A stretch of 34,105 nt of DNA from Chitinophagaceae bacterium (GTDB taxonomy: Bacteria; Bacteroidota; Bacteroidia; Chitinophagales; Chitinophagaceae). The position numbers and the translations under genes are program-made. This document shows positions 18,318-27,192 of this stretch, in pieces (position 1 is the first letter of the stretch; each line of letters begins with the position of its first letter). The notes under the pieces are model-generated. The model was given only the letters and a program-made list of their open reading frames with translations, was not told the DNA's origin and searched no databases. Where the stretch lies: NCBI GenBank assembly GCA_947455605.1, contig CANGOX010000030.1, positions 1 to 34,105 of the forward strand, written 5' to 3'.

Positions 18318-19355
18318 ATGAGGTTACGTAACGTTATTATAGCAATCGTAAGTTTGGTTTTGACCGGCTCGTTTATCAATTCTCCGGGGAAATCATACCC
18401 GGAGAAATTATCCGGATGGAAGATCTTTGAAGGAAAAATGAGTTCTCTGAAACCTGCAAAAGGTGTAGTGCCTTATATGCTCAATACCCCCCTGTATACA
18501 GACTATGCAGAAAAACTCCGCTTTGTAAAATTGCCGGTTGGAACAAAAGCGAAATATACAGAGCAAGGCATATTGGATTTTCCGGAAGGAACCGTGTTGA
18601 TCAAGAACTTTTATTATTCGGCCGATTTCCGCAAACCCGGTATCAATAAAAATATTGTGGAAACCCGATTATTGATAAAAGAAACCGAAAACTGGAAAGC
18701 CATCACATATGTTTGGAATGATGAGCAGACAGATGCAGAACTCGAAATTGCCGGCGATGATAAACAGGTACATTTTATTGATAAAGAGGGCATCGCTCAA
18801 AAAGTACGTTATGTTATACCTAATCAGAACCAGTGTAAAGGTTGTCATAACAATAACGATAAGATCATGCCTATAGGACCATCGGCAGCGCAATTGAACG
18901 GTAAGTATGCATACACAACGGGTTCAAAAAACCAGATCGAGTATTGGAAAGCACATAATATGATGCAAGGTGCTCCGGCACTCTCAGCTATTGCAAGAAC
19001 TGCCGTATGGAACGATCCCACTTCCGGTGATCTGAATACAAGGGCAAGAGCTTATCTGGCCATTAACTGTGCACACTGTCATAGAAGAGAAGGGCCTGCA
19101 CAAACCTCAGGATTGTTTTTAACAGAGAATGAAAAGAATATTACCTCTTTCGGCATTAATAAACCACCGGTAGCCGCAGGAAAAGGTTCAGGAGGCAGGA
19201 TGGTAGATATCAAGCCGGGAGATGCAAATGCATCCATTCTCTGGTACCGGATGCAGACAACTGACCCAGGAGAACGTATGCCGGAATTAGGCAGAAACCT
19301 GGTTCATAAAGAAGGTTTAGCGTTAATAAAAGAATGGATTGATCAAATGAAATAG
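18318..19355 (+). CDS. Dihaem c-type cytochrome of the SO2930/HNE_0200-like family (TIGR03806-like)
   Basis: A 345-residue periplasmic electron carrier. The N-terminal signal-like segment spans residues 5-18. Two covalent haem motifs are present: CKGCH at residues 173-177 and CAHCH at 251-255. Candidate distal Met ligands are M184 (KIMPIGP) and M321 (ERMPELG). The N-terminal half (about 30-165) is a beta-rich domain of the kind seen in this family (NTPLYTDYAEKLRFVKLP, FPEGTVLIKNFYY). The start is 5 bases after the beta-helix gene, with likely translational coupling. In the known gene pair the two may act together; the electron donor is unknown. In this cluster a sugar oxidation is a reasonable guess, but no dehydrogenase is encoded in the window. 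Confidence 0.9.
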   Translation: MRLRNVIIAIVSLVLTGSFINSPGKSYPEKLSGWKIFEGKMSSLKPAKGVVPYMLNTPLYTDYAEKLRFVKLPVGTKAKYTEQGILDFPEGTVLIKNFYYSADFRKPGINKNIVETRLLIKETENWKAITYVWNDEQTDAELEIAGDDKQVHFIDKEGIAQKVRYVIPNQNQCKGCHNNNDKIMPIGPSAAQLNGKYAYTTGSKNQIEYWKAHNMMQGAPALSAIARTAVWNDPTSGDLNTRARAYLAINCAHCHRREGPAQTSGLFLTENEKNITSFGINKPPVAAGKGSGGRMVDIKPGDANASILWYRMQTTDPGERMPELGRNLVHKEGLALIKEWIDQMK

Positions 19356-19415
19356 AGATGTTTATTTCATTAATTAAGAAACAAGTTCTTTCAATAGCAA
19401 ACAAAACAAACCGTG

Positions 19416-19462
19416 CTTTTGTGCCTTTGTGAGCAAAATATTTCTCACACGAAGGCACAAAG
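19416..19462. repeat. Long imperfect inverted repeat in the gap before the DUF1080 gene
   Basis: The left arm gtgcctttgtgag (19421-19433) pairs with ctcac plus aaggcac (19444-19458) across a 10-base AT-rich loop. Pairing extends outward through ctttt and caaag to 19416 and 19462, with one small bulge. It is not followed by a T-run on either strand, so it is unlikely to be a classic terminator. The tgtgcctttgtgag core looks like a dispersed intergenic repeat common in Bacteroidota. It occupies most of the 159-base gap 19356-19514, in which I see no gene. Confidence 0.6.
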
Positions 19463-19514
19463 GAACAGTTAAAACAAAAGCCATAAAATCGCTTAGTCAT
19501 AAAAAAATCAACAC

Positions 19515-20864
19515 ATGAAAAAAATCAAATTACTGCTTTTGCTATCCTTTATTACAACAGGGATCTTTGCGCAAACTAACGGCTGGAAAAATTTATTCGA
19601 TGGTAAATCATTAAAAGGGTGGCACCAGTTGAATGGGCAGGCAAAATATGAAGTAGTGAATGGAACCATCATTGGAACCACAGTTTCCAATACACCTAAT
19701 TCATTTTTAGCCACTGATCAGGAATACGGTGATTTTATTCTGGAACTGGAATTAAAAGTTGGCGATATGAATTCAGGGATCCAGATCAGAAGTGAATCTA
19801 CTCCTGATTACGATAATGGCCGTGTACATGGTTACCAGGGGGAGATCGATCCATCAGACAGGGCATGGTCCGGCGGTATCTATGATGAAGCCCGCAGAGG
19901 CTGGATGTACCAGACAGAAATGAATCCCGCTGCTAAAAAAGCATTTAAAAAAGATGGCTGGAACAAATACCGTATAGAGGCGATCGGTTCAGTGATCCGT
20001 ACCTGGGTAAATGATATTCCGGTTACTTATATGGTAGATGATATGACATTGAAAGGCTTTATTGCTTTACAGGTACATGCTGTGAAAGAAAGACCCGGTG
20101 GTGCCAGTATCCAGTGGAAGAATATCCGCATCCAGACAGGTGCAGCTATGAAACCACGACCACTTGACCCTTCTACACCTGTTGCAAATTATACGGTGAA
20201 TAATCTTTCTCCGCAGGAAAAAGCACAAGGCTTTAAAATGATCTTCAATGGTAAAGACCTTTCTGGATGGAGATCTGCAGGCAAGCAAACCGCACCTGAA
20301 AAAGGCTGGCAGGTTGAGAATGATGGTTCATTGCATGTGCTGGACAGTGCACATTCCGGAAGGCCCGGCGATATTGTAACCGTAGATCAATACAAAGCCT
20401 TTGAACTGAATTTCGATTTTAAACTTACGCCCGGTGCCAATTCAGGCGTAAAATATTTTGTAAGCGAAACACCCGGCGGCAGGGCAGGTTTAGGTCTGGA
20501 ATTTCAGGTGTTGGATGATGCATTGCATCCCGATGCCAAAGCAGGGGTGGAAGGCGACCGTACCATGGGTAGTTTATACGATATGATCCCCTCCACAAAA
20601 GTAGAAGCACGTTTCCAGAAAAAGATCGGCGAATGGAACCAGGGAAAAATTGTGGTATATCCCAATAATCATGTAGAACACTGGCTCAATGGTTTTAAAG
20701 TAGTAGAGTATGAGCGTGGCGGTAATATTTATAAAGTGCTGGTTGCCCATAGCAAATATGCAAAAAGCAAGGGCTTTGGATTGGGAGAAAAAGGACCGAT
20801 ATTGTTGCAGGAACATGGCGACAATGTGTTTTACAGAAATATCAAGATCCGGGAATTGAAATAA
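19515..20864 (+). CDS. Tandem two-domain 3-keto-disaccharide hydrolase-fold protein (DUF1080)
   Basis: A 449-residue secreted protein (signal residues 1-19, ending IFAQ) with two concanavalin-like DUF1080/PF06439 domains, at about residues 21-207 and 234-449. Each begins with the family entry motif: GWKNLFDGKSLKGWH and GFKMIFNGKDLSGWR. Each continues with a DFILELELKVG or AFELNFDFKLTPG strand followed by NSGIQIRSE or NSGVKYFVSE. A proline-rich linker separates them. Members of this fold have been shown or proposed to cleave 3-keto-glycosides after oxidation of the sugar by a dehydrogenase; others may only bind sugar. The gene follows the dihaem cytochrome and is closed by a strong terminator at 20928-20961. 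Which of the two domains is active cannot be judged by eye. Confidence 0.88.
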   Translation: MKKIKLLLLLSFITTGIFAQTNGWKNLFDGKSLKGWHQLNGQAKYEVVNGTIIGTTVSNTPNSFLATDQEYGDFILELELKVGDMNSGIQIRSESTPDYDNGRVHGYQGEIDPSDRAWSGGIYDEARRGWMYQTEMNPAAKKAFKKDGWNKYRIEAIGSVIRTWVNDIPVTYMVDDMTLKGFIALQVHAVKERPGGASIQWKNIRIQTGAAMKPRPLDPSTPVANYTVNNLSPQEKAQGFKMIFNGKDLSGWRSAGKQTAPEKGWQVENDGSLHVLDSAHSGRPGDIVTVDQYKAFELNFDFKLTPGANSGVKYFVSETPGGRAGLGLEFQVLDDALHPDAKAGVEGDRTMGSLYDMIPSTKVEARFQKKIGEWNQGKIVVYPNNHVEHWLNGFKVVEYERGGNIYKVLVAHSKYAKSKGFGLGEKGPILLQEHGDNVFYRNIKIRELK

Positions 20865-20927
20865 TCCCGTTTCAATACTTCATTATATGCAATCCTATAG
20901 AAGAGTTTCTTGGCAGATTGGTTGTGA

Positions 20928-20961
20928 GGTCGGCGGGCGTAAGCTCGCTGGCCTTTTTTTT
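20928..20961 (+). terminator. Intrinsic (rho-independent) terminator after the DUF1080 gene
   Basis: An 11-base-pair stem (20928-20938 with 20943-20953) has a GTAA tetraloop of the GNRA type and is followed directly by eight T residues (20954-20961). The stem is fully paired, counting three G-T wobbles. It ends only 17 bases before the first possible start codon of the GH110-like gene. It should close the upstream transcription unit and could act as an attenuator for the downstream one. Confidence 0.88.
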
Positions 20962-20978
20962 ACACTCACGTAACTTAA

Positions 20979-22718
20979 ATGAATCCTACAAACCCAATGA
21001 TGACCAGGAAATCGGCTCTATTATTATCTTTTTTTGCATGTATATTCTTAACGTCTTTTGAGTATACGCAAAAAATATCCGTTGCTACATTTGGTGCTAT
21101 ACCTAACGATGGGCTCAATGATGCCACCGCTTTACGAAAAGCCATGGCATATGCCAAAATGCATAAAGGGATCGGACTTTATTTTCCACCTGGAGTATAT
21201 GATTTCAGGGACGAAAAAGCAGTGGAGTTAATGAATGCTGTTATGTCTGGCAAAATGGGTAATGATCCGGAGAAAACGATCTTTACACCTTATTATCCAT
21301 ACAGCCGCGGACTTGATTTTAACGGGCTTGAAGATATCTATGTAGAAGCAGCCGGTGCCACTTTATTGTTAGATGGATGGATGGAGCCCGTATCACTGGA
21401 GCATTGTAAAAATATTACCATCAAAGGATTGACCATTGATTATAAAAGAAAGCCACACAGTATTGGTAAGATCATTGCTGTTCAGCCGGCGTATTATGAT
21501 GTAGTATTCGATAGTATCTATCCGGTAACGGCAGGCATGGCTATTCCACGCATGATCATCTGGGATGATATCGCAAAACGCATGTTTCCCAAAGCGAAAG
21601 GCATGCCTTCTAAAACTGAACTGATCGCACCGCAAACTTTACGGATCTATTATAAGACAGAACCCGATTGGAAAGATAAATTTGTGATCATCCCGAATAG
21701 CTTTCATTTCCGACCGGCTATTCTGATACATGAAGCATCCGATATCCACCTTGATGAAGTAACGATCCATTCACAACCGGGGATGGGTATTGTGGGTCAT
21801 CGTTCCAGGAATATCACCATGACCGGTCTGCGTATTGTTCCCTCAGGAGGTTCTTTTATGTCTACCAATACAGATGCCACGCATTTCACTACCTGCACCG
21901 GATGGCTTCGGTTTCTGGATTGCACTTTTGAAGGGCATGGCGATGATGCAGTGAATATTCATAATTATTATTACACCATTCAAACACCGGCCAAAGGAAA
22001 GGGGTATGATCTGTTGGTAAAAGCCAAAACCTTTACCCATGCACAGGTATTGGATTATCCGGATGTTGGCGATACACTGGAGCTGGTGAAAAGATCTTCA
22101 CTGGCTACCGTAAAAAAAATGGTGGTAAGATCAAGAGTAAATGATTTTAAAGAATTGCGTTCCCGGGTTGAATTGAATGAATCACTTCCCGCCGATCTAG
22201 AAAATTATTTTCTGATCAATAGTTCCCGTTTACCAAAAGTAGAGATCAAAGGTTGTACCATTACCGCAAACCTTGCAAGAGGATTATTGATCAAGACCCG
22301 GAATGTATTGATTGAGCATTGCCTTATCCGCGAATCAACAGGAACAGGTATTCATGTAGGTGCGGAAAGTTACTGGCACGAAGGATTACCTTCGGCAAAC
22401 ATTGTGATCCGTTATAATCATATCATCCGTTGCGGAAGAGGCAGTGGTGTTCAGGATGGTGCCAGCGGTATAGCCGTTAAGATCGACGCGCCGGATATTA
22501 CAGTACCCGGCCTGCATAAAAACCTGCTGATCGAGGGAAATATCATTGAAGGCGAAAATGCAGAAAGAGGGATCTCCGTTTCAGGAGCAGAAAATGTGGT
22601 TATCCGGTATAATGAGATCACCGGTTGTAAAAATCCGGTTGTTGTTAAGTATTCTGATAATGTGCATGTATACGGAAATATAGGATCAAAAGATATTCAT
22701 GAAAAGCATATTCAATAA
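20979..22718 (+). CDS. GH110-like parallel beta-helix alpha-galactosidase
   Basis: A 579-residue secreted right-handed beta-helix enzyme, predicted inverting alpha-galactosidase. The start of the fold shows VATFGAIPNDGLNDATALRKA and LYFPPGVYDF. The GH110 hallmark block has D299 in NTDATHFTTC and D322-D323 in GHGDDAVNIH. The 23/24-residue spacing equals that between the three catalytic-site Asp residues I recall for GH110 (321, 344, 345). A later segment, LARGLLIKTRNVLIEHC and TGIHVGAESYWHEG, also matches the family. In-frame ATGs lie at 20979, 20997 and 21000; the last gives the tightest signal peptide (MTRKSALLLSFFACIF), so the true start may be 21000. Known members cleave alpha-1,3-galactose; here the linkage is uncertain. 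It starts a run of four closely spaced genes. Confidence 0.83.
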   Translation: MNPTNPMMTRKSALLLSFFACIFLTSFEYTQKISVATFGAIPNDGLNDATALRKAMAYAKMHKGIGLYFPPGVYDFRDEKAVELMNAVMSGKMGNDPEKTIFTPYYPYSRGLDFNGLEDIYVEAAGATLLLDGWMEPVSLEHCKNITIKGLTIDYKRKPHSIGKIIAVQPAYYDVVFDSIYPVTAGMAIPRMIIWDDIAKRMFPKAKGMPSKTELIAPQTLRIYYKTEPDWKDKFVIIPNSFHFRPAILIHEASDIHLDEVTIHSQPGMGIVGHRSRNITMTGLRIVPSGGSFMSTNTDATHFTTCTGWLRFLDCTFEGHGDDAVNIHNYYYTIQTPAKGKGYDLLVKAKTFTHAQVLDYPDVGDTLELVKRSSLATVKKMVVRSRVNDFKELRSRVELNESLPADLENYFLINSSRLPKVEIKGCTITANLARGLLIKTRNVLIEHCLIRESTGTGIHVGAESYWHEGLPSANIVIRYNHIIRCGRGSGVQDGASGIAVKIDAPDITVPGLHKNLLIEGNIIEGENAERGISVSGAENVVIRYNEITGCKNPVVVKYSDNVHVYGNIGSKDIHEKHIQ

Positions 22719-22732
22719 TTGAAAAGGATACC

Positions 22733-24895
22733 ATGAAAAAGATCAATAACCCATTTCCGGCATTGCTTATCCTGACAGGATCCTGTCTGTTTATTTCATT
22801 TACGGTTCGTCAACCCGCAATGAATACAGTAACCGTTGTTGATAAACCCACTGTTGAAAAACAAAACAGTTTTTATCTCAATAACTATACACCATTGGTG
22901 CAAAATTGTTTTCTCAAATTACCGGTTACTGCCATAAAACCTAAGGGTTGGTTAAAGGAATATCTTGTCAGACAAAAAAACGGTCTAACCGGAAATCTCG
23001 GAGAAATCAGCGCCTGGTTACAGAAAGAAAATAATGCATGGTTATCAAAAGACGGCAAAGGAAGTTTTGGTTGGGAAGAATTGCCCTACTGGTTAAAAGG
23101 ATATGGCAACCTGGCGTATATTCTGAATGATCCTAAGATGATCTCTGAAACAAAGGTGTGGATGGAAGGTGTTTTCAGCAGCCAGCGGGAAGACGGAAAT
23201 TTTGGTCCGGTAAATATTGATAATAAAGGGGTGGAAGATTTCTGGCCAAAGATGATCATGCTGTATTGTCTGCAATCCTATTATGAGTATTCGGGCGATC
23301 AACGGGTGATCAATCTGATGCAGCATTTTTTCCGGTATCAGTTGGCCTATCCGGAAGAAAAATTCTTACAAATGTATTGGCAGGGCTTACGGGGTGGTGA
23401 TAACCTGCACAGCGTGATATGGCTATATAATCAGACACATGAATCATGGTTATTGGATCTTGCCAGAAAGATCCACCGCAATACCACCAGCTGGGAGAAC
23501 CGTGATGCACCAAAAAAATCGAGGAATCACAAACGAATTAATGGAGTGGAATGGCCCCAATGGTTTAATGAACTTCCCGATTGGCACAATGTTAATGTGG
23601 CACAGGGTTTCAGAGAGCCGGCAACTTTTTACCAGCTATCGCATGATCCAAAAGATCTGCAGGCAAGTTATGATGTGTTTCAAATTGTACGTAAACACTT
23701 TGGGCAGGTACCCGGCGGTTTATTTGGAAGTGATGAAGTAGCCCGCCCCGGTTTTGATGACCCTCGTCAGGGAATGGAAACCTGTGGTATGGTGGAAGAT
23801 ATGAATTCAGATGAGCACATGCTTCGCATAACCGGTGATATTGCATGGGCCGACCAGACCGAAAACGTGGCTTTCAATTCTTATCCTGCGGCGGTAATGG
23901 CTGATTTCAGGTCATTGCGGTATATCACCAGTCCGAATATGGTTTTGAATGATGCCAAGAATCATGCACCCGGTATTGATAATGCAGGACCTTTTTTAAT
24001 GATGAACCCTTTCAGTTCACGTTGTTGCCAGCATAACCATGCACAGGGCTGGCCTTACTTTTCTGAGAACCTGTTCATGGCCACACCGGATAATGGCGCG
24101 GCAGCTGTGATCTATGCCGCCAGTGAAGTAAATATGAAAGTAGGCAATGGAACCGATATCCGTTTTGAGGAAAGAACCAACTATCCGTTTGAAGACAAGA
24201 TCATATTTACATTTCATGCAAAGTCTTCCGTTGCCTTTCCTTTTTATCTCCGTATTCCGGGATGGTGCAATAATGCTTCCATCTCCATCAATCATAAAAA
24301 AGAATCTATAAAAGCAATTGCATCAAAATACATCAGGATAGAGCGCAATTGGAAAGAAGGAGATCAAATAGAATTGCAATTACCGATGCAGGTAAAACTG
24401 AAAGAATGGAAAGAAAATAAGCATAGTGTGAGTGTTGACTATGGTCCTTTGACATTCTCACTCAAGATCGGCGAAGAATATGTGATGGCTCAGAGTGATG
24501 CAACAGCTATAAAAGATTCTAAATGGCAGAAAGGTGCCGATACAAAAGCCTGGCCTTCTTATGAGATCCATCCCACCACCCCCTGGAATGTTGGATTGGT
24601 ATTAGATGCGAAAAATACATCGTCTTCTTTTACCATTGAAAGAAAGCCATGGCCCGCTGATAATTTCCCTTTTACATTGGAAGCAGCCCCTATCAACATA
24701 AGAGTGAAAGCAAGACAAATACCTGATTGGAAGATCGATCAATTTGGCCTTTGTGGTATCTTATCTGAAAGTCCGGTAAAAAGTAAGGAACCGGAAAAAA
24801 CAGTAACATTGATACCGATGGGAGCGGCAAGATTACGCATCAGCGCCTTTCCGGTAATTGGGCAGGGTGCCGATGCGCATGATTGGAAATATTAA
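22733..24895 (+). CDS. GH127-type (DUF1680) beta-L-arabinofuranosidase
   Basis: A 720-residue toroid enzyme with an N-terminal hydrophobic export segment (about residues 8-26). It begins as the family does (FLKLPVTAIKPKGWLKEYL). The zinc-thiolate site of GH127 is recognisable: E349 and C351 in METCGMVEDMNS, and C431-C432 in SRCCQHNHAQGWPYF, one of which is the expected Cys nucleophile. The C-terminal third is beta-rich (FPFYLRIPGWCNNASISIN, VSVDYGPLTFSLKI). The predicted reaction is release of terminal beta-L-arabinofuranose, but families GH127 and GH146 and uncharacterised DUF1680 branches are hard to separate by eye, and other substrates are possible. The gene is 14 bases after GH110 and 20 bases before GH78. 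Confidence 0.85.
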   Translation: MKKINNPFPALLILTGSCLFISFTVRQPAMNTVTVVDKPTVEKQNSFYLNNYTPLVQNCFLKLPVTAIKPKGWLKEYLVRQKNGLTGNLGEISAWLQKENNAWLSKDGKGSFGWEELPYWLKGYGNLAYILNDPKMISETKVWMEGVFSSQREDGNFGPVNIDNKGVEDFWPKMIMLYCLQSYYEYSGDQRVINLMQHFFRYQLAYPEEKFLQMYWQGLRGGDNLHSVIWLYNQTHESWLLDLARKIHRNTTSWENRDAPKKSRNHKRINGVEWPQWFNELPDWHNVNVAQGFREPATFYQLSHDPKDLQASYDVFQIVRKHFGQVPGGLFGSDEVARPGFDDPRQGMETCGMVEDMNSDEHMLRITGDIAWADQTENVAFNSYPAAVMADFRSLRYITSPNMVLNDAKNHAPGIDNAGPFLMMNPFSSRCCQHNHAQGWPYFSENLFMATPDNGAAAVIYAASEVNMKVGNGTDIRFEERTNYPFEDKIIFTFHAKSSVAFPFYLRIPGWCNNASISINHKKESIKAIASKYIRIERNWKEGDQIELQLPMQVKLKEWKENKHSVSVDYGPLTFSLKIGEEYVMAQSDATAIKDSKWQKGADTKAWPSYEIHPTTPWNVGLVLDAKNTSSSFTIERKPWPADNFPFTLEAAPINIRVKARQIPDWKIDQFGLCGILSESPVKSKEPEKTVTLIPMGAARLRISAFPVIGQGADAHDWKY

Positions 24896-24915
24896 TCTAA
24901 AGAATCAGAACAGAT

Positions 24916-27186
24916 ATGAAAAGGAAAATATATTCTTTATTAAGTGTTTCTTTATCACTGGCGGTATTATTACATGCCCAGTCGCCATCCCGGTTACGTA
25001 CAGATCTGGTCCGTAATACAGATCAGGTTTATCAAAATGGGATACCTGTAAATGAAACACTGGTAAATGCTACGCAGAAAAAAGAGTTATATCAGTTTGC
25101 AAAGATCTATTCTCAACAACCGGTATTTAACTGGGAACTGGATGCAACCATAAAAAAAATGACAGCCTGCCAGATATTGGTGGCCTCTTCTATTCAATTA
25201 TTGGCAGCCGATAAGGCAGATTATTGGGATTCAAAAAAGACCGCCACGCAGGTAAGCCGGATAGTATATGCGGGGAAAACATTACAAACCGGTAAGACCT
25301 ACTATTGGAAAGTGAAGAGCTGGAGTGGGAATGATGTTTCTGGTACCTATTCAAAAGCCAGTTCTTTTTATCTGGCAGCAGCCGATACAGCTGATAAATT
25401 TTCTCATCATCCTTTAACAGCAGAGATACAACAACCGGTATCCATCAGTAAAAAAGAGAACGGCAGTTATTTTATCGATTTTGGCAAAGATGGTTTTTCA
25501 CAAATCATATTACATCTTACCAGTAATACATCCGATTCGATCTGGATTGAAGCGGCTGAAGCATTGGAGAGCCCCGGCAATATTCAACGCATTCCCGGTA
25601 ATATACGGTATAGTAAACGTGGTTTGTATGTTGAGAAAGGTACGCACGATTACAAACTTGTATGGCCGGCCGATGTAAAAAGAAACGCCCGTAACCCTGT
25701 TTTAATGCCGGCATATATAGGAGAGGTCTTTCCTTTCCGATATATCGTACTATCCAATTTCTCAGGGGAGCTGAACAAAAAATCAGTGGAAAGGAAAATG
25801 GTGTTTTATCCTTTTGATAATGCCGCTTCTTCTTTTCATTCAAGCGACTCTGTGCTGAACAAAGTGTGGGACCTCTGTAAATACTCCATTAAAGCCACCA
25901 GTTTCAGCGGCTACTATGTAGATGGTGACCGTGAACGCTTGCCATATGAAGCGGATGCGCTGATCAACCAGTTATCACATTATTCAGTAGATGCCGAGTA
26001 TAGCATAGCCAGAAGATCGATGGATTATGTGATCTATCATCCTACCTGGCCCACTGAATGGAGTTTACAGAATGTATTATTGGCCTGGAATGATTTTCTC
26101 TATACAGGCGATGATGGCTTTCTCAAAAAATATTATACCGAGTTACAGAAAAAAATATTGATGCCTTTAGCCGGATCATCAGGGCTCATCAGTACAAAAG
26201 CCAAAAAGCAAGCAGATGATTTTCTGGAATCCATCCACATGGTTAAAGATTTCGATGGAAAGCACGGATTAAAAGATAATGTAGACTGGCCGCAGAAAGG
26301 TGCTTATATCGGTAATGAGAAAGAATATGGCGGCGAAACCGATGGGTTTGTATACACCGATTATAACGCAGTGATCAATGCATTCTATTACCGTACCTTG
26401 ATATTGATGAATCGGATCGCTGTAACACTGGGAAAGAAAGAAGATGCCGCATTTTATCAGACAAAATCCAAAGAATTATATCAATCCTATCAATCAACGT
26501 TCAGTGATCCGAAGACAGGCTTAATAAAAGACGGTGATACAACCCATCATAGTTCACTCCATGCTAATTTCTTTGCTTTAGCATTTGGGTTGGTACCAGC
26601 AGATAATGTTTCCACTGTGATCAAATTCATCAAAACCCGGAAAATGGCTTGTAGTGTATATGGCTCACAGTTTTTGCTGGATGCCTTGTATGATGCAGGC
26701 GAAGATCAATATGCACTGGAACTGATGACAGCTACTACCCAAAGAAGCTGGTACAATATGATTCGGGTAGGTTCCACCATTACGATGGAAGCCTGGGATA
26801 AAGTGTACAAACCCAATCTTGATCTGAATCATGCCTGGGGTTCTGCACCGGCGAATATTATTGTGAGAAAATTAATGGGTGTTGAACCCACTTCTCCCGG
26901 CAGTGAAACCATCCGGATCAAACCGCAACTGGGAGGTCTTCAATACGCAGATCTTACTACCACCACTTTGAAAGGCTTAGTAAGCGTTTCCTGTAAAAGA
27001 TCAAATACAGAATATTCAATGACTGTTTTTGTACCCGGCGCTACTGTGGCTGAAGTATGTTTGGCCATTAATCCTGAAAAAAAGAAAATAACGGTTGATG
27101 GGAAACCTGCTAAAGTGATACCTGAAAATGGTTTTTATATTTTTCCGGGTATCTCTTCCGGTACGCATACATTCAAACTGCAATAA
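24916..27186 (+). CDS. GH78 alpha-L-rhamnosidase
   Basis: A 756-residue secreted inverting alpha-L-rhamnosidase. The signal peptide ends at LLHAQ (residue 22). An N-terminal Ig/Fn3-like domain (about 70-155, TYYWKVKSWSGN) precedes a beta-sandwich domain (about 170-295), the (alpha/alpha)6 catalytic domain and a C-terminal beta domain. The acid motif is DGDRERLPYEAD, with E340 as likely general acid and D347 seven residues on, the same spacing as E572 and D579 in Bacillus RhaB. The base motif is TITMEAWD with E625. HAWGSAPANII is another hallmark. It is shorter than many GH78 enzymes because it lacks an extra binding module. It follows GH127 by 20 bases. With GH106 upstream, the window encodes two unrelated rhamnosidase families, implying two rhamnosyl linkages. 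Confidence 0.91.
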   Translation: MKRKIYSLLSVSLSLAVLLHAQSPSRLRTDLVRNTDQVYQNGIPVNETLVNATQKKELYQFAKIYSQQPVFNWELDATIKKMTACQILVASSIQLLAADKADYWDSKKTATQVSRIVYAGKTLQTGKTYYWKVKSWSGNDVSGTYSKASSFYLAAADTADKFSHHPLTAEIQQPVSISKKENGSYFIDFGKDGFSQIILHLTSNTSDSIWIEAAEALESPGNIQRIPGNIRYSKRGLYVEKGTHDYKLVWPADVKRNARNPVLMPAYIGEVFPFRYIVLSNFSGELNKKSVERKMVFYPFDNAASSFHSSDSVLNKVWDLCKYSIKATSFSGYYVDGDRERLPYEADALINQLSHYSVDAEYSIARRSMDYVIYHPTWPTEWSLQNVLLAWNDFLYTGDDGFLKKYYTELQKKILMPLAGSSGLISTKAKKQADDFLESIHMVKDFDGKHGLKDNVDWPQKGAYIGNEKEYGGETDGFVYTDYNAVINAFYYRTLILMNRIAVTLGKKEDAAFYQTKSKELYQSYQSTFSDPKTGLIKDGDTTHHSSLHANFFALAFGLVPADNVSTVIKFIKTRKMACSVYGSQFLLDALYDAGEDQYALELMTATTQRSWYNMIRVGSTITMEAWDKVYKPNLDLNHAWGSAPANIIVRKLMGVEPTSPGSETIRIKPQLGGLQYADLTTTTLKGLVSVSCKRSNTEYSMTVFVPGATVAEVCLAINPEKKKITVDGKPAKVIPENGFYIFPGISSGTHTFKLQ

Positions 27187-27192
27187 TTGATT

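Noticed and set aside
19416..19462. Intrinsic terminator for the cytochrome gene
   Set aside because: The inverted repeat is not followed by a T-run on either strand and has an AT-rich 10-base loop; it fits an intergenic repeat better.
27187..27189. TTG at 27187 as the GH92 start
   Set aside because: It abuts the previous stop codon, and an ATG two codons later gives the same signal peptide.
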